The notes under the pieces: generated by a model
The model's database searches: none
What the model was told of the DNA's origin: nothing
What the model saw: the letters and a program-made list of their open reading frames with translations, nothing else
Shown: positions 16,891-25,097 of the stretch, one piece after another
How the letters are laid out: the number at the start of each line of letters is the position of its first letter
Numbering within the stretch: the stretch's first letter is position 1
Position numbers and translations under genes: made by a program
DNA from: Halosolutus gelatinilyticus
GTDB lineage: Archaea > Halobacteriota > Halobacteria > Halobacteriales > Natrialbaceae
Length of the DNA stretch: 64,000 bases
Direction of reading: 5' to 3'
Assembly: GCF_023028105.1 (NCBI RefSeq)
Contig: NZ_CP095491.1
Coordinates: forward strand, 310,001 to 374,000

Positions 16891-18003
16891 ATGACACTCG
16901 AAGTCGGCGTACTCGGCTACCGATTCATGGGGAAAGCCCACGCGAACGCACTGGCGCGGCTGCCGATGTTTTTCCCGGACGCTCCGGACGCCGAGCGCAG
17001 CGTCCTGATCGGCCGCGACGAGGCGGCGCTCACCGAAGCTGCCGATCGGCTCGGCTTCGAATCGATCGCGACCGACTGGCGGGACGTCGTCGATGAGGTC
17101 GACGTCTTCTACAACCTCGGGCCGAACCACGTCCACCCCGAGCCTTCGATCGCCGCGCTCGAGGCCGGCACCCCCGTGTTCTGCGAGAAGCCGCTGGCGC
17201 CGACGCTCGAGGAGGCCGAGCGGATGGCCGACGCCGCTCGCGAGGCCGGCGTGGTGAACGGCTGCGCCTTCAACTACCGGTTCGTCCCGGCTATCCGGTA
17301 CGCAAAGCGGCTGCTCGACGACGGTGAACTCGGCGAGATCCACCACGTCCGCGGGCGGTACCTCCAGGACTGGCTGGTCGATCCCGACGCGCCGTGGTCG
17401 TGGCGCAACGACGAGGAGATGGCCGGGTCCGGAGCGCTGGGCGACCTCGGCGCTCACACGGTCGACTTGCTTCGGTTCCTCGTCGGCGACCTCGCGGGCG
17501 AGATGGAGCGCGTGAGCGGCCACCTGCAGACGTTCGTCGAGGAGCGACCGGTGGAAGGAAGCGACGAGACCCGACCGGTCACCGTCGACGACGCCTACTC
17601 CGCGCAGGTCGCGTTCGAAAACGGCGCGATGGGGACGCTCGAAGCCTCCCGCTTCGCGAACGGCCACAAGAACGACCACACGATCGAGATCCAAGGCTCG
17701 AAGGGGAGCCTGAAGTTCTCGCTCGAACGGCTGAACGAACTCGAACTGCTCCGCGAGGGCGATCGGGGCTACCAGACGATCCTCGTCACCGACGCGGACG
17801 ACCCCTACGTCGACCACTGGTGGCCGCCGGGCCACGTCGTCGGCTGGGAGCACACGTTCGTCCACGAGAACTACGAGTTCCTCTCCGCGATTGCGGACGA
17901 CGGCGAGTTCGCACCCAGCTTCGAGGACGGCCTCGCCGCTCAGCGCGTGCTCGCGGCGATCGAGGAGAGCGACGAGCGCGGCGAGTGGGTGACGATCGAG
18001 TAA
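16891..18003 (+). CDS. Gfo/Idh/MocA-family oxidoreductase (second in the cluster)
   Basis: This 370-residue protein has the Rossmann motif GYRFMGKAHANAL, the EKPLAPT motif and the substrate-domain motif GALGDLGAHTVDLLRF. It resembles inositol and sugar dehydrogenases of the family. It lies 147 bases after the TIM-barrel gene on the same strand, probably with its own promoter. A weak copy of the putative TrmB-type repeat covers its start region. It may oxidise the imported sugar or reduce an intermediate made by the isomerase; this is inferred from context. The substrate cannot be seen from the sequence. Confidence 0.87.
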   Translation: MTLEVGVLGYRFMGKAHANALARLPMFFPDAPDAERSVLIGRDEAALTEAADRLGFESIATDWRDVVDEVDVFYNLGPNHVHPEPSIAALEAGTPVFCEKPLAPTLEEAERMADAAREAGVVNGCAFNYRFVPAIRYAKRLLDDGELGEIHHVRGRYLQDWLVDPDAPWSWRNDEEMAGSGALGDLGAHTVDLLRFLVGDLAGEMERVSGHLQTFVEERPVEGSDETRPVTVDDAYSAQVAFENGAMGTLEASRFANGHKNDHTIEIQGSKGSLKFSLERLNELELLREGDRGYQTILVTDADDPYVDHWWPPGHVVGWEHTFVHENYEFLSAIADDGEFAPSFEDGLAAQRVLAAIEESDERGEWVTIE

Positions 18004-18129
18004 CGCCAGTTCCGATTCGGGCGTCTCGAACCGAATTCGGACCGAAAAGGCCGCGTTCGAAGGGGCGCAGTTGATTCGCGGGTCTCCAACCCGAACGTAC
18101 GTCGGGATCCGATCGACGGCGTCTCGCCG

Positions 18130-18534
18130 TTAGAACGAACTCGACGCGACGGGTTCCTGAACGACGATCTCGTTCCCGTCCGTATCGAGTGCGACCGCTT
18201 GCGTCCCCCACGGCATCTCTTCCGGTTCGCCGCGGAACGCTACCCCCTTCTCTCTGAGCGTTTCGTAGGCGCTCCGGCAGTCGTCTACCTCGTAGATGAG
18301 CCCGAAATCGTTACCGAGGAGCGTCTCTAGCTGGCCCGCGGTTTCGTCGTCGAATCCGTCGGGACTCATCAGAACGAGGCCCGTGCTGTCGCCTTCCGGA
18401 GCGACCGTCAGGAACCGACCGTGCGGCCCCTCGTGATCGCCCGTGACTTCGAACCCCAGCTTATCCCTGTAGAACGCCAGCGCCTCCTCCTGGTCCGAAA
18501 CGATTCGCGTCACCATCGATAGTTTCTCGAACAT
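18130..18534 (-). CDS. VOC (glyoxalase/bleomycin resistance) family protein
   Basis: This 134-residue protein has two beta-alpha-beta-beta-beta modules of the VOC fold, seen in MVTRIVSDQEEALAFYRDKLGFEV at the start and the closing WGTQAVALDTDGNEIVVQEP. VOC proteins include glyoxalases, dioxygenases and antibiotic-binding proteins; metal-ligand positions cannot be assigned surely here. It is divergent from a TetR regulator 131 bases away, and a perfect palindrome covers its probable TATA region. This layout suggests it is the regulator's target and takes part in a response to a small toxic compound. Confidence 0.82.
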   Translation of the reverse strand: MFEKLSMVTRIVSDQEEALAFYRDKLGFEVTGDHEGPHGRFLTVAPEGDSTGLVLMSPDGFDDETAGQLETLLGNDFGLIYEVDDCRSAYETLREKGVAFRGEPEEMPWGTQAVALDTDGNEIVVQEPVASSSF

Positions 18535-18558
18535 GATCTTCCTCGTCGGGTGCCAATT

Positions 18559-18574
18559 TTAGCCGCTTGGCTAA
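18559..18574. promoter_or_regulatory. Perfect palindrome, probable TetR operator
   Basis: TTAGCC-GCTT-GGCTAA is a perfect 6+6 inverted repeat 25-40 bases upstream of the VOC start codon. It overlaps the AT-rich stretch that would be its TATA box. The TetR-family gene begins 92 bases away on the other strand. Its length and position fit a repressor operator. Confidence 0.55.
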
Positions 18575-18665
18575 TTTCTGATCGAGCCGTCGTCGCTTAA
18601 CGCTTTCGGTGGTGATACGCTCCGGAGCATGTAGATTGAATTAGCTACGGTGGATAGCACCGGAC

Positions 18666-19292
18666 ATGCCGGATCCGGGCGACGAATTCTGGGATCAATT
18701 CGACACGCACGAGATGATCATGGAAGCGACCGTGTGGGTGCTCGCCGAGGAGGGGTACCAGGGGCTCACGCTCCGAAAAGTGGCCGAACGGGCCGGAAAA
18801 AACCGGGGTCTCGTACACTACTACTTCGATTCGAAAGACGACTTACTCCGATCGCTCCTCGATCACGTTCTCGAAGGAACGAAGCGTCTGATGGGAATCG
18901 ACGACGAGGACGCCCCTTCCGAGAAACTGTGGACGGTCCTGGAATTTCAGGCGTACGGCCCCGGCGGCGTCGCCGAGCACGGACGACACTATCACATTGC
19001 CATCCACCAGCTCCAGGCGTTAGCCGTACACGATCCCAAACTCCGAAAACGATTCACTCGGAACCACACCTATCTGGTAGATCTGACCGCCGAAATCATC
19101 GCTGAAGGCATCGAGGACGGGACGTTTCGCTCGATCGACCCGGAAAAAGCTGCCGTGTTTCTCCTCGCAGCCATCGACGGCGCGCGCAACCAGGACCTCT
19201 CGCTCGACACCGATTCGGCGCGCGATACCACCCTGGAGACCATCGCCTGGTTCGAATCGGAGCTGCTCGGGGTATCCGATCGCCCGAATTGA
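18666..19292 (+). CDS. TetR/AcrR-family transcriptional regulator
   Basis: This 208-residue protein has the TetR helix-turn-helix at residues 15-60: ATVWVLAEEGYQGLTLRKVAERAG followed by the typical LVHYYFDSKDDLL. The C-terminal ligand domain is helical (FQAYGPGG, RNQDLSLDTD) and resembles BetI-like regulators. A TATA-like ttgaatt lies about 26 bases before the ATG, indicating a leaderless transcript. It is divergent from the VOC gene, with a palindrome between, and probably represses that gene. The ligand is unknown. Confidence 0.87.
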   Translation: MPDPGDEFWDQFDTHEMIMEATVWVLAEEGYQGLTLRKVAERAGKNRGLVHYYFDSKDDLLRSLLDHVLEGTKRLMGIDDEDAPSEKLWTVLEFQAYGPGGVAEHGRHYHIAIHQLQALAVHDPKLRKRFTRNHTYLVDLTAEIIAEGIEDGTFRSIDPEKAAVFLLAAIDGARNQDLSLDTDSARDTTLETIAWFESELLGVSDRPN

Positions 19293-19398
19293 CTCCCGTG
19301 TTCGCGCTCTCTACGGAACACGGACACCGAAACCGCGGCAACTACCGCTCGATTCTCCGATATGGGACGTTTTAGTCCTGGCGTCCGTTCGTTCGCGC

Positions 19399-19578
19399 GT
19401 GCTCCGATCGATCCGCACCCGACTGCGCGATTGGATCGTCGTCGCCGATCCCGAAGAGCGAATCGAGGGCTCCGGCGAGGCGATCGCGGACCCGCAACAC
19501 CGCCGATCGCCGGCGGCGACTCGCGAGCTCGATCGACTCCGAGCGGCGCACAACGATCACCGGGACGATCGGGAGTGA
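19399..19578 (+). CDS. Small hypothetical protein, 59 residues, leaderless GTG start
   Basis: This small frame reads VLRSIRTRLRDWIVVADPEE at its start and ends in a charged Arg/Asp/His-rich tail. A TATA-like cgttttag lies about 27 bases before the GTG, the spacing of leaderless haloarchaeal genes. Codon third positions are GC-rich, as in real genes here. The N-terminal part is basic and could form an amphipathic helix. No family is recognised. An overlapping frame on the other strand (19372-19560) is less convincing because no promoter is seen. It stands in a 338-base gap otherwise without genes. Confidence 0.4.
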   Translation: MLRSIRTRLRDWIVVADPEERIEGSGEAIADPQHRRSPAATRELDRLRAAHNDHRDDRE

Positions 19579-19630
19579 GCGTCGATCACCTGCTTCCGTC
19601 GGGCCGTCGGTCGATCGCGCCCGGCCTTCC

Positions 19631-19879
19631 TCACCGCGTGTCGACGCGGACGACCGAGCGGATCTGGTCGTACCGGATGCTTCCCTCCCCCGGCGACTGC
19701 CCGTCGAGTTCCAGGTAGCCGGGTTCGAATCCAGTCACCGTACCCACGTGCTCGGGATCGTCCGCGCCGGTTCGATCGCCCTCCCAGACCTCGACCTCGT
19801 CGCCGACGTCGACGTGTTCCCGGATGAGCGCCGCAGCCCGGTCCGTGTTGGCATCCGGTGGAATAGTAAGATCGGTCAT
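19631..19879 (-). CDS. Small conserved-looking hypothetical protein
   Basis: This 82-residue acidic protein (MTDLTIPPDANTDRAAALI...) has a predicted beta-rich middle (VGDEVEVWEGDRTG, HVGTVTGFEPGYLELDG), suggesting a small beta-barrel of SH3 or OB type. The composition fits haloarchaeal cytoplasmic proteins. The ATG at 19879 was chosen because the frame further upstream crosses into other genes. It has no recognised family. A second, tiny membrane protein lies 65 bases upstream on the same strand. Confidence 0.6.
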   Translation of the reverse strand: MTDLTIPPDANTDRAAALIREHVDVGDEVEVWEGDRTGADDPEHVGTVTGFEPGYLELDGQSPGEGSIRYDQIRSVVRVDTR

Positions 19880-19944
19880 TGGCGGTACTGGAACGACACA
19901 CGGCGACACCATTAGAGATAGTGCCGGCATTCGCGGCTTTCGAC

Positions 19945-20040
19945 TCACTCTTCCCACTGGGTCGAAATGTACAGCAGCGCGATCAGACAGATGATCGTGA
20001 TCGCGAACAGCGCGATCGTCATAATCGTCATCGCGGCCAT
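19945..20040 (-). CDS. Very small single-span membrane protein, 31 residues
   Basis: The frame encodes MAAMTIMTIALFAITIICLI and a short tail ending ISTQWEE. Nearly the whole protein is one hydrophobic helix with acidic residues at the C-terminus. Such mini-proteins are often missed. The start codon is internal to a gap between two divergent genes, and a weak AT-rich stretch lies about 28 bases upstream. Function unknown; the call rests on composition and placement only. Confidence 0.45.
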   Translation of the reverse strand: MAAMTIMTIALFAITIICLIALLYISTQWEE

Positions 20041-20155
20041 ATCCGGAATTCGCGTTCGGCGGTGAAAGCCGTACTGGTCGCGGGTACGATGGTCGAATCC
20101 GCTCGCCTCGGATTTCGCGCGACGGTTTTTGTGTGAGCGCGCCGAACGGTTCGGC

Positions 20156-21388
20156 ATGAAGATCATCAAGGATAGCGTCCACGACCACATCCGGGTCGAG
20201 GGCGTGGCGCGCGACCTCCTCGACACGCCGGCCGTCCAGCGGTTGCGACGGATCAGACAGCTCGGCACCGTTTCGCTCGTCTACCCCTCCGCGAACCACA
20301 CCCGGTTCGAACACAGCCTCGGCGTCTACCACCTCGCGTGCGCCGCGCTCGAACACCTCGGCGTCGAGGGCAGACAGGCCGAGCGCGTCCACGCAGCGGC
20401 CCTCCTCCACGACGTCGGTCACGGCCCGTTCAGTCACAACCTCGAATCGCTGATCTACCGGCGGACGGGCCGGTACCACGACGACGTCCACGACCTCCTG
20501 ACCCAGGGACAGGTGGGCGACGTGTTGCGCGATCACGACCTCGTTCCCGAGACGGTCGCCGACCTCGTCGCCGGCGAGGGTCGGTTCGGGCAACTCGTTT
20601 CGGGCGAACTCGACGTCGATCGGATGGATTACCTCGTGCGGGACGCCCACCACACCGGCGTTCCCTACGGGACGATCGACACCGGTCGACTGGTCAGGGA
20701 ACTCGCGTTCGTCGACGGCGAACTCGTCTTGGACGAGGGGAACGTCCAGACGGCCGAAAGCCTGCTGGTGGCGCGGGCGCTGATGAACCCGACCGTCTAC
20801 AGCCACAGCGTCGCCCGGATCGGCAAGGCGATGCTCCGCCGCGGGACGGAACGACTGCTCGACGCGCCGGACGCGGACGTCGACGCCGCGACCCTCCAAC
20901 GGATGGACGACTACGACCTGATCGTGGCCCTGCGATCGTGCGAGGCGACGACCGAATTCTCCCGCCGTCTCGACCAGCGGGATCTCTTCAAGCGAGCCGT
21001 GTGGGCCGAGATGGACGACGTGCCGGGCGGCGTCATCGAAGCCGATCACGGGACGATCCGGGAGTTCGAGCGCGAGATCGCCGACGAGGCAGCGGTCGAT
21101 CCCGAGACCGTCATCCTCGACGTTCCGCCGCGCCCCTCCATGACGGAGTCGACGACGCGCGTGATGGTCAACGGCGAGATCCGGCACCTCGAACAGCAGT
21201 CGCCGCTCGTCGGCGCCCTCCGGGCGGCCCAACACTCCCAGTGGCGTCTCGGGGTCTACTCGCCGGCCGGCCGGCGCGATCGGGTCGGCCGCGCGGCCGT
21301 CGACGTGCTGGGACTCGATATCAACGGGGCGCTGGTAACGGAGGTTCGAAACGGCCTCGACGCGACACTCGACCAGTTCGTCGAGTGA
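20156..21388 (+). CDS. HD-domain phosphohydrolase (dNTPase/SAMHD1-like)
   Basis: This 410-residue protein has an HD domain near its N-terminus: RLRRIRQLGTVSLVYPSANHTRFEHSLGV with the first metal-binding histidine, then LLHDVGHGPFSH with the HD pair, and a later D (ELDVDRMDYLVRDA). This set is characteristic of dGTP triphosphohydrolase/SAMHD1-type enzymes, which cleave dNTPs or related nucleotides. The ATG at 20156 lies about 25 bases after a TATA-like ggtttttg, so the transcript is probably leaderless; an in-frame GTG 9 codons upstream is less likely. Confidence 0.87.
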   Translation: MKIIKDSVHDHIRVEGVARDLLDTPAVQRLRRIRQLGTVSLVYPSANHTRFEHSLGVYHLACAALEHLGVEGRQAERVHAAALLHDVGHGPFSHNLESLIYRRTGRYHDDVHDLLTQGQVGDVLRDHDLVPETVADLVAGEGRFGQLVSGELDVDRMDYLVRDAHHTGVPYGTIDTGRLVRELAFVDGELVLDEGNVQTAESLLVARALMNPTVYSHSVARIGKAMLRRGTERLLDAPDADVDAATLQRMDDYDLIVALRSCEATTEFSRRLDQRDLFKRAVWAEMDDVPGGVIEADHGTIREFEREIADEAAVDPETVILDVPPRPSMTESTTRVMVNGEIRHLEQQSPLVGALRAAQHSQWRLGVYSPAGRRDRVGRAAVDVLGLDINGALVTEVRNGLDATLDQFVE

Positions 21389-21500
21389 TCGACACGCCGC
21401 GTCCCCGACGGCGGCGATCGCCGACCGGCTCGATCACGGAGTCGAGACGCGGCTCACGCCGTGTCGAACCGTTCAAGGAAGCGCCGACGAACACTCGGAT

Positions 21501-22523
21501 ATGGAATACACAGGGACGATTCTGCGGGGCCGGGAGTTCGAGCCGGTCGAGGGACGGCTCGTCGTCGACGGCGAGGGTCAGATTGAGGCGATCGAAGAAG
21601 TATCGGTCGAGAGTACCGACATCATCGTGCCGGCGTTCGTCAACGCACACACCCACATCGGCGACTCGATCGCGAAGGAGGCGGGCCGCGGCCTCTCGCT
21701 CGTGGAACTCGTCGCCCCGCCGGACGGGCTGAAACACCGACTGCTCCGCGAGGCCGATCGCGAGGAACTGGTCTCGGCGATGCGTCGATCGCTCGGGTTC
21801 ATGCAGCGAAGCGGGACGGCCGCCTGTCTCGACTTCCGCGAGGGCGACATCGCCGGCGTCGAGATGCTCGACGAGGCCGCGGCCGACCTCGATGTCGAGG
21901 CCTTCGCGTTCGCACGCGGATCGATCGACGCCATGCGCGCGGGCGACGGGTTCGGCGCGAGCGGCGCCAACGACGACGCCTTCGATCGCGAGCGGGCCGC
22001 GACCCGCGAGGCGGGCAAGCCGTTCGGCATCCACGCCGGCGAGGTCGACGCGACCGACATCGATCCCGCGCTGGACCTCGAGCCGGACTTCCTGGTCCAC
22101 ATGGTCCACCCCGAATCCGACCATCTGGAGCGGGTTTCCGAGCAAGAAGTCCCGATCGTCGTCTGTCCACGATCGAACCTCGTCACCGACGTGGGACTGC
22201 CCCCGTTCGAGGAGCTGGCCGAGCGGACCACGCTCGCGCTCGGGACGGACAACGTGATGCTCAACTCGCCGTCGATGTTCCGGGAGATGGAGTTCGTCGC
22301 GAAACTCTCGTCGCTGCCGGCCGACGAGATCCTCCGTATGGCCACGGTCCACGGCGCCGAACTGGTCGATCGAAACTACGGCGCGCTCGAACCGGGCCGC
22401 GAGGCACGGTTTACGGTGCTCGACGGCGACTCGGACAACCTCGCCGGGGCGCGGGATCCGGTTCGCGCGATCGTCCGACGAGCCGGTGTCGACGACGTCC
22501 GCGAGGTCGTGCTCGGGGTCTGA
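21501..22523 (+). CDS. Amidohydrolase family protein
   Basis: This 340-residue protein has the N-terminal composite beta domain and the metal motif FVNAHTHIGDS, a second histidine in GIHAGEVDATD, another in HMVHPES and the late aspartate in LALGTDNVML, which together form the metal site of cytosine-deaminase- or chlorohydrolase-like amidohydrolases. The C-terminal strand segment (GREARFTVLDGD) closes the small domain. The reaction is hydrolysis or deamination of a small nitrogenous compound; the substrate is not apparent. It follows the HD protein by 112 bases on the same strand. Confidence 0.85.
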   Translation: MEYTGTILRGREFEPVEGRLVVDGEGQIEAIEEVSVESTDIIVPAFVNAHTHIGDSIAKEAGRGLSLVELVAPPDGLKHRLLREADREELVSAMRRSLGFMQRSGTAACLDFREGDIAGVEMLDEAAADLDVEAFAFARGSIDAMRAGDGFGASGANDDAFDRERAATREAGKPFGIHAGEVDATDIDPALDLEPDFLVHMVHPESDHLERVSEQEVPIVVCPRSNLVTDVGLPPFEELAERTTLALGTDNVMLNSPSMFREMEFVAKLSSLPADEILRMATVHGAELVDRNYGALEPGREARFTVLDGDSDNLAGARDPVRAIVRRAGVDDVREVVLGV

Positions 22524-22887
22524 CCTCGGTCGTTACCGGCATCGTTCGACTCGAACCGTCTATCGCTGGTATCGGCCGGTTTGGCCCGCCGCTGTGGTAA
22601 CTTTCTGCCCATGATCGGAATAATTATGATACTTAGTCTAGCAACGGTCAATGGAGATGGCAACGCCGACTCCGTCTCGCCGATCGATGCTCGTTGCGCG
22701 GGTGCACTGTACGGCTCCCGAAACGGCCGGCTGGTCAAACTCGTTGCGCGATCGTAGCGTCCGCCCGTCAGCCGTCCTTCGGTCGACACCGTTTTCCGTC
22801 CGTCAGTCGGGTTCGCGCGTCGATCATCGCGCTCGACGATCACCATAACGTTAATACCGTGGCCCTCGTATGGTGTATGATAACACG
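22524..22887. other. Gap of about 360 bases with no convincing gene
   Basis: An AT-rich island at 22611-22640 (including aataattatgat) could be a promoter, with a frame of 65 codons opening at 22651, but that frame is rich in Ser and Arg and does not look like a haloarchaeal protein. A TATA-like aacgttaata at 22847-22856 serves the universal stress gene and favours its ATG at 22888 over the one at 22870. Confidence 0.5.
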
Positions 22888-23364
22888 ATGTACGACTGCA
22901 TCCTCGTCCCGACCGACGGCTCAACGGAGGTGGAACACGCCCTCGAGTACGCGTTCGACCTCGCGCGCGAGCACGACGCGACGGTCCGGGCGCTGTACGT
23001 CGTCAACGTCGCCGGCTACGGCGGTCTCCCCATGGAAACCGCCTGGGAGGGAATCAGCGACGCCTTGTACGCGGAGGGCGAGGCGGCCGTCGAGCGGGTC
23101 GAGGAGATTGCACCGGACGACGTCGTCGTCGAGACGGAGATCCGCGAGGGGACGCCGAGCCGGGTTATCGTCGAACAGGCGTCGCCCGAGAACTGCGATC
23201 TCGTCGTGATGGGGACGCACGGCCGCGGCGGGATCGATCGGCTGTTGCTCGGCAGCGTCGCCGAACGGGTCGTCCGACGGGCCGCCGTGCCCGTGTTGAC
23301 GGTCCGCGTGGACGAAAACGGGATCGAGAACGGGCGGGAACGGTCCCGCATCCCGGCGGAGTGA
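22888..23364 (+). CDS. Universal stress protein (UspA family)
   Basis: This 158-residue protein has the UspA fold: the start MYDCILVPTDGSTEVEHAL and the ATP-binding signature GTHGRGGIDRLLLGSVAERVVRRA near residue 110 (G-2x-G-9x-G-S). The ATP-binding type of UspA proteins acts in stress survival and regulation. A TATA-like box centred at 22852 makes the ATG at 22888 the better start; one at 22870 adds six residues. The C-terminal tail is short and charged. Common in haloarchaea in many copies, so no specific role is given. Confidence 0.87.
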   Translation: MYDCILVPTDGSTEVEHALEYAFDLAREHDATVRALYVVNVAGYGGLPMETAWEGISDALYAEGEAAVERVEEIAPDDVVVETEIREGTPSRVIVEQASPENCDLVVMGTHGRGGIDRLLLGSVAERVVRRAAVPVLTVRVDENGIENGRERSRIPAE

Positions 23365-23439
23365 CGGTTCGCGGCGACCACCGCCCGCCGGTACCGAAGA
23401 ATCCGATCGAGACGCGTCTCCGGTCGAGCGATCGGACCG

Positions 23440-24375
23440 TCAGACCGGGCGGAGGTGCTCGCAGTCGCCCGCCGAAACCGTCACTCGACCGTCGTCGGTC
23501 TCGACGACGAGCGCACCCGCGTCGGTCACGTCCACCGCGTCGCCGACGAGTTCGCCCGACGGCCGATCGACTCGGACGCGCTGCCCGATCGTGAGTGCGT
23601 GTTCGCGCCACGCGGGAACGACGGCGTCCAGGTCCGTCCGGTACGCGTCGAACTCTTCGAGGAGTCGCTGGACGAAGACGCGCCGATCGACGTCGCCCGC
23701 TTCGGCGCGGACGCTGGTGGCCGACTCGGGGAGATCGGCGGTATCGATATTCGCGTTGACGCCGATCCCGACGGCGAGCCACTCGACGCGATCCGTCTCG
23801 CCTTCCATCTCGGTGAGGATGCCGGCGAGTTTCCGGTACGCCGTGTCGTCGACCGGGACGACGACGTCGTTCGGCCACTTGATCCGCGCATCGACGCCGG
23901 CCTCGCGAGCCGCGCGAGTCGTCGCAACGGCCGCGGCAAGGGTGTACAGCGGCGCGCGGGCCGGCGCGATCGACGGTCGGGAGACGACGCTCAGCCAGAC
24001 GCCGCCGGCGGGCGCAGCCCACTCGCGGTCGAGTCGACCTCGGCCGCCGATCTGTTCGTCCGCGAGGACGGCGACGTCGGCCACGCCTGCAGTCGCGAGT
24101 TCGCGCGCTCGATCGTTCGTGCTCCCGATCGAGTCGTAGTACTCGACCGTAAACGGCGCGTCGAGACCGTACTCGACGGCGGGTCCGTTGTAGGCCGCGA
24201 CGCCCGCGAGGACGTAGCCGTCGCCGCCGCTCTCGATCTCGAAGCCGGCGTCCCGGAGTTCCTCGACGTGCTTCCAGACGGCCGCCCGCGAGATGTCGAG
24301 GCCTTCGGCCAACTCGGGTCCGGAGATCGGCCCGTCGTCGAGGGCCCCGAGGATCGATCGTCGCGTCTCGTTCAT
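23440..24375 (-). CDS. birA: Biotin--[acetyl-CoA-carboxylase] ligase with N-terminal HTH (BirA type)
   Basis: This 311-residue protein has an N-terminal winged helix (ISGPELAEGLDISRAAVWKHVEEL), then the biotin ligase core with YYDSIGSTNDRA, the biotinyl-AMP loop GGRGRLDREW, and KWPNDVVV with the catalytic lysine, followed by the C-terminal SH3-like domain. It transfers biotin to acyl-CoA carboxylase subunits and may repress biotin genes through the HTH. The start MNETRRSILG was chosen because the upstream extension has no similarity to the family. It converges with the stress protein gene, leaving 75 bases. Confidence 0.9.
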   Translation of the reverse strand: MNETRRSILGALDDGPISGPELAEGLDISRAAVWKHVEELRDAGFEIESGGDGYVLAGVAAYNGPAVEYGLDAPFTVEYYDSIGSTNDRARELATAGVADVAVLADEQIGGRGRLDREWAAPAGGVWLSVVSRPSIAPARAPLYTLAAAVATTRAAREAGVDARIKWPNDVVVPVDDTAYRKLAGILTEMEGETDRVEWLAVGIGVNANIDTADLPESATSVRAEAGDVDRRVFVQRLLEEFDAYRTDLDAVVPAWREHALTIGQRVRVDRPSGELVGDAVDVTDAGALVVETDDGRVTVSAGDCEHLRPV

Positions 24376-24920
24376 ACTCGGGCAAGGGAGTCGATCGCAC
24401 TTCAATCGCGATGGTCGTTCAGCGACCCGCGATCGAGCACCGAAAGCGACCGTATCGGCCCGCTCGATTCGTTCGGACGACATATCGGTCGTGCGGCCGA
24501 TTCCGAGGCTTTTCCGGGCCGATCACACACGTTCCAGGACACATGGAGTTGTGCGTTACCGAGGAACCCGAAAATCGGCAGGATCTGCGCTGCGTATCCG
24601 ACCCGAATCGACGGGATCGAGGCCGGCTTCCTCCTGGAGGAGAGCTGTAGGCGCCGCTTCTCGGCCTCGTACGCGATCGAACCCGTGGCGAATCTCCACC
24701 TCACCGAACGGCTGAACGGCGTCGCGGATCGCCTGCTTCTCCGGCGACCCTCCGCTCGAACCGGCGGTTCTCTCGGAAGATCGAATGTAACTTCATACTG
24801 TACGGTTTTTACAGGCCGAAATTCGAGCATAGGTGGCGCTTCGGAACACGAAAACGAACCGTTCTTGCCAATCACTTCATGTTCGTTCATCACCTATACA
24901 CGGTACAGAGGTGAGACCAC
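24376..24920. other. Gap of about 545 bases holding a probable frameshifted gene
   Basis: Apart from the degraded frame at 24556-24830 (listed separately), no complete gene is seen. The sequence is lower in GC than its neighbours from about 24780 to 24920, which is the promoter region of the DUF5786 gene. Confidence 0.45.
24556..24830 (-). pseudogene. Probable frameshifted small gene
   Basis: Reading the minus strand from 24830, the frame MLEFRPVKTVQYEVTFDLP looks like a real N-terminus but soon becomes Arg/Ser-rich. After a shift of two bases (about 24740-24760) another frame reads SPEKQAIRDAVQPFGEVEI and continues HGFDRVRGREAAPTALLQEEAG to a stop at 24556-24558. Together they would make about 91 residues of typical haloarchaeal composition. 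The total length, 275 bases, is one short of a multiple of three, as expected for a single-base deletion. The family is unknown. It could be a sequencing error or a true pseudogene. Confidence 0.4.
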
Positions 24921-25097
24921 ATGTCGATGGGAACGTTCGACCACGAGGAATACGAGCGCCGCGAGAAACAGATCAGCTCCGTTGATACCAGCACGGACGA
25001 TCGACGGAGGACCTTCGAGGGCCGACTCGAGTACAGCGATGACTCGATCGACGACCTCCTCGCACGGTTCGACGACGTGAAATCTAACGCACACTAA
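24921..25097 (+). CDS. Small DUF5786-like protein
   Basis: This 58-residue protein begins MSMGTFDHEEYERREKQ, passes VDTSTDDRRRTFEGRLEY and ends near DDLLARFDDVKS. This pattern is that of the small, widespread haloarchaeal DUF5786 proteins, recalled from family knowledge. They are highly charged and of unknown function. GGTGAG lies 10 bases upstream of the ATG and can serve as ribosome binding site. A longer frame on the opposite strand (24894-25226) is the antisense of this gene. Confidence 0.75.
   Translation: MSMGTFDHEEYERREKQISSVDTSTDDRRRTFEGRLEYSDDSIDDLLARFDDVKSNAH

Noticed and set aside
15709-17865. Long open frame of about 718 codons on the minus strand
   Set aside because: It lies antisense to the TIM-barrel and second oxidoreductase genes, has no recognisable domain, and long antisense frames are common in GC-rich DNA with strong third-position bias.
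19372-19560. 62-codon minus-strand frame in the gap after TetR
   Set aside because: GTG start without a promoter or ribosome binding site; the plus-strand frame at 19399-19578 has better promoter spacing.
19712-19740. Sequence resembling a tRNA T-loop (gggttcgaatcc)
   Set aside because: It lies inside the small gene at 19631-19879 and the surrounding sequence does not fold into a cloverleaf.
22651-22848. 65-codon frame downstream of an AT-rich island
   Set aside because: Promoter spacing is suitable, but the product is Ser/Arg-rich and lacks acidic residues, so it does not look coding.
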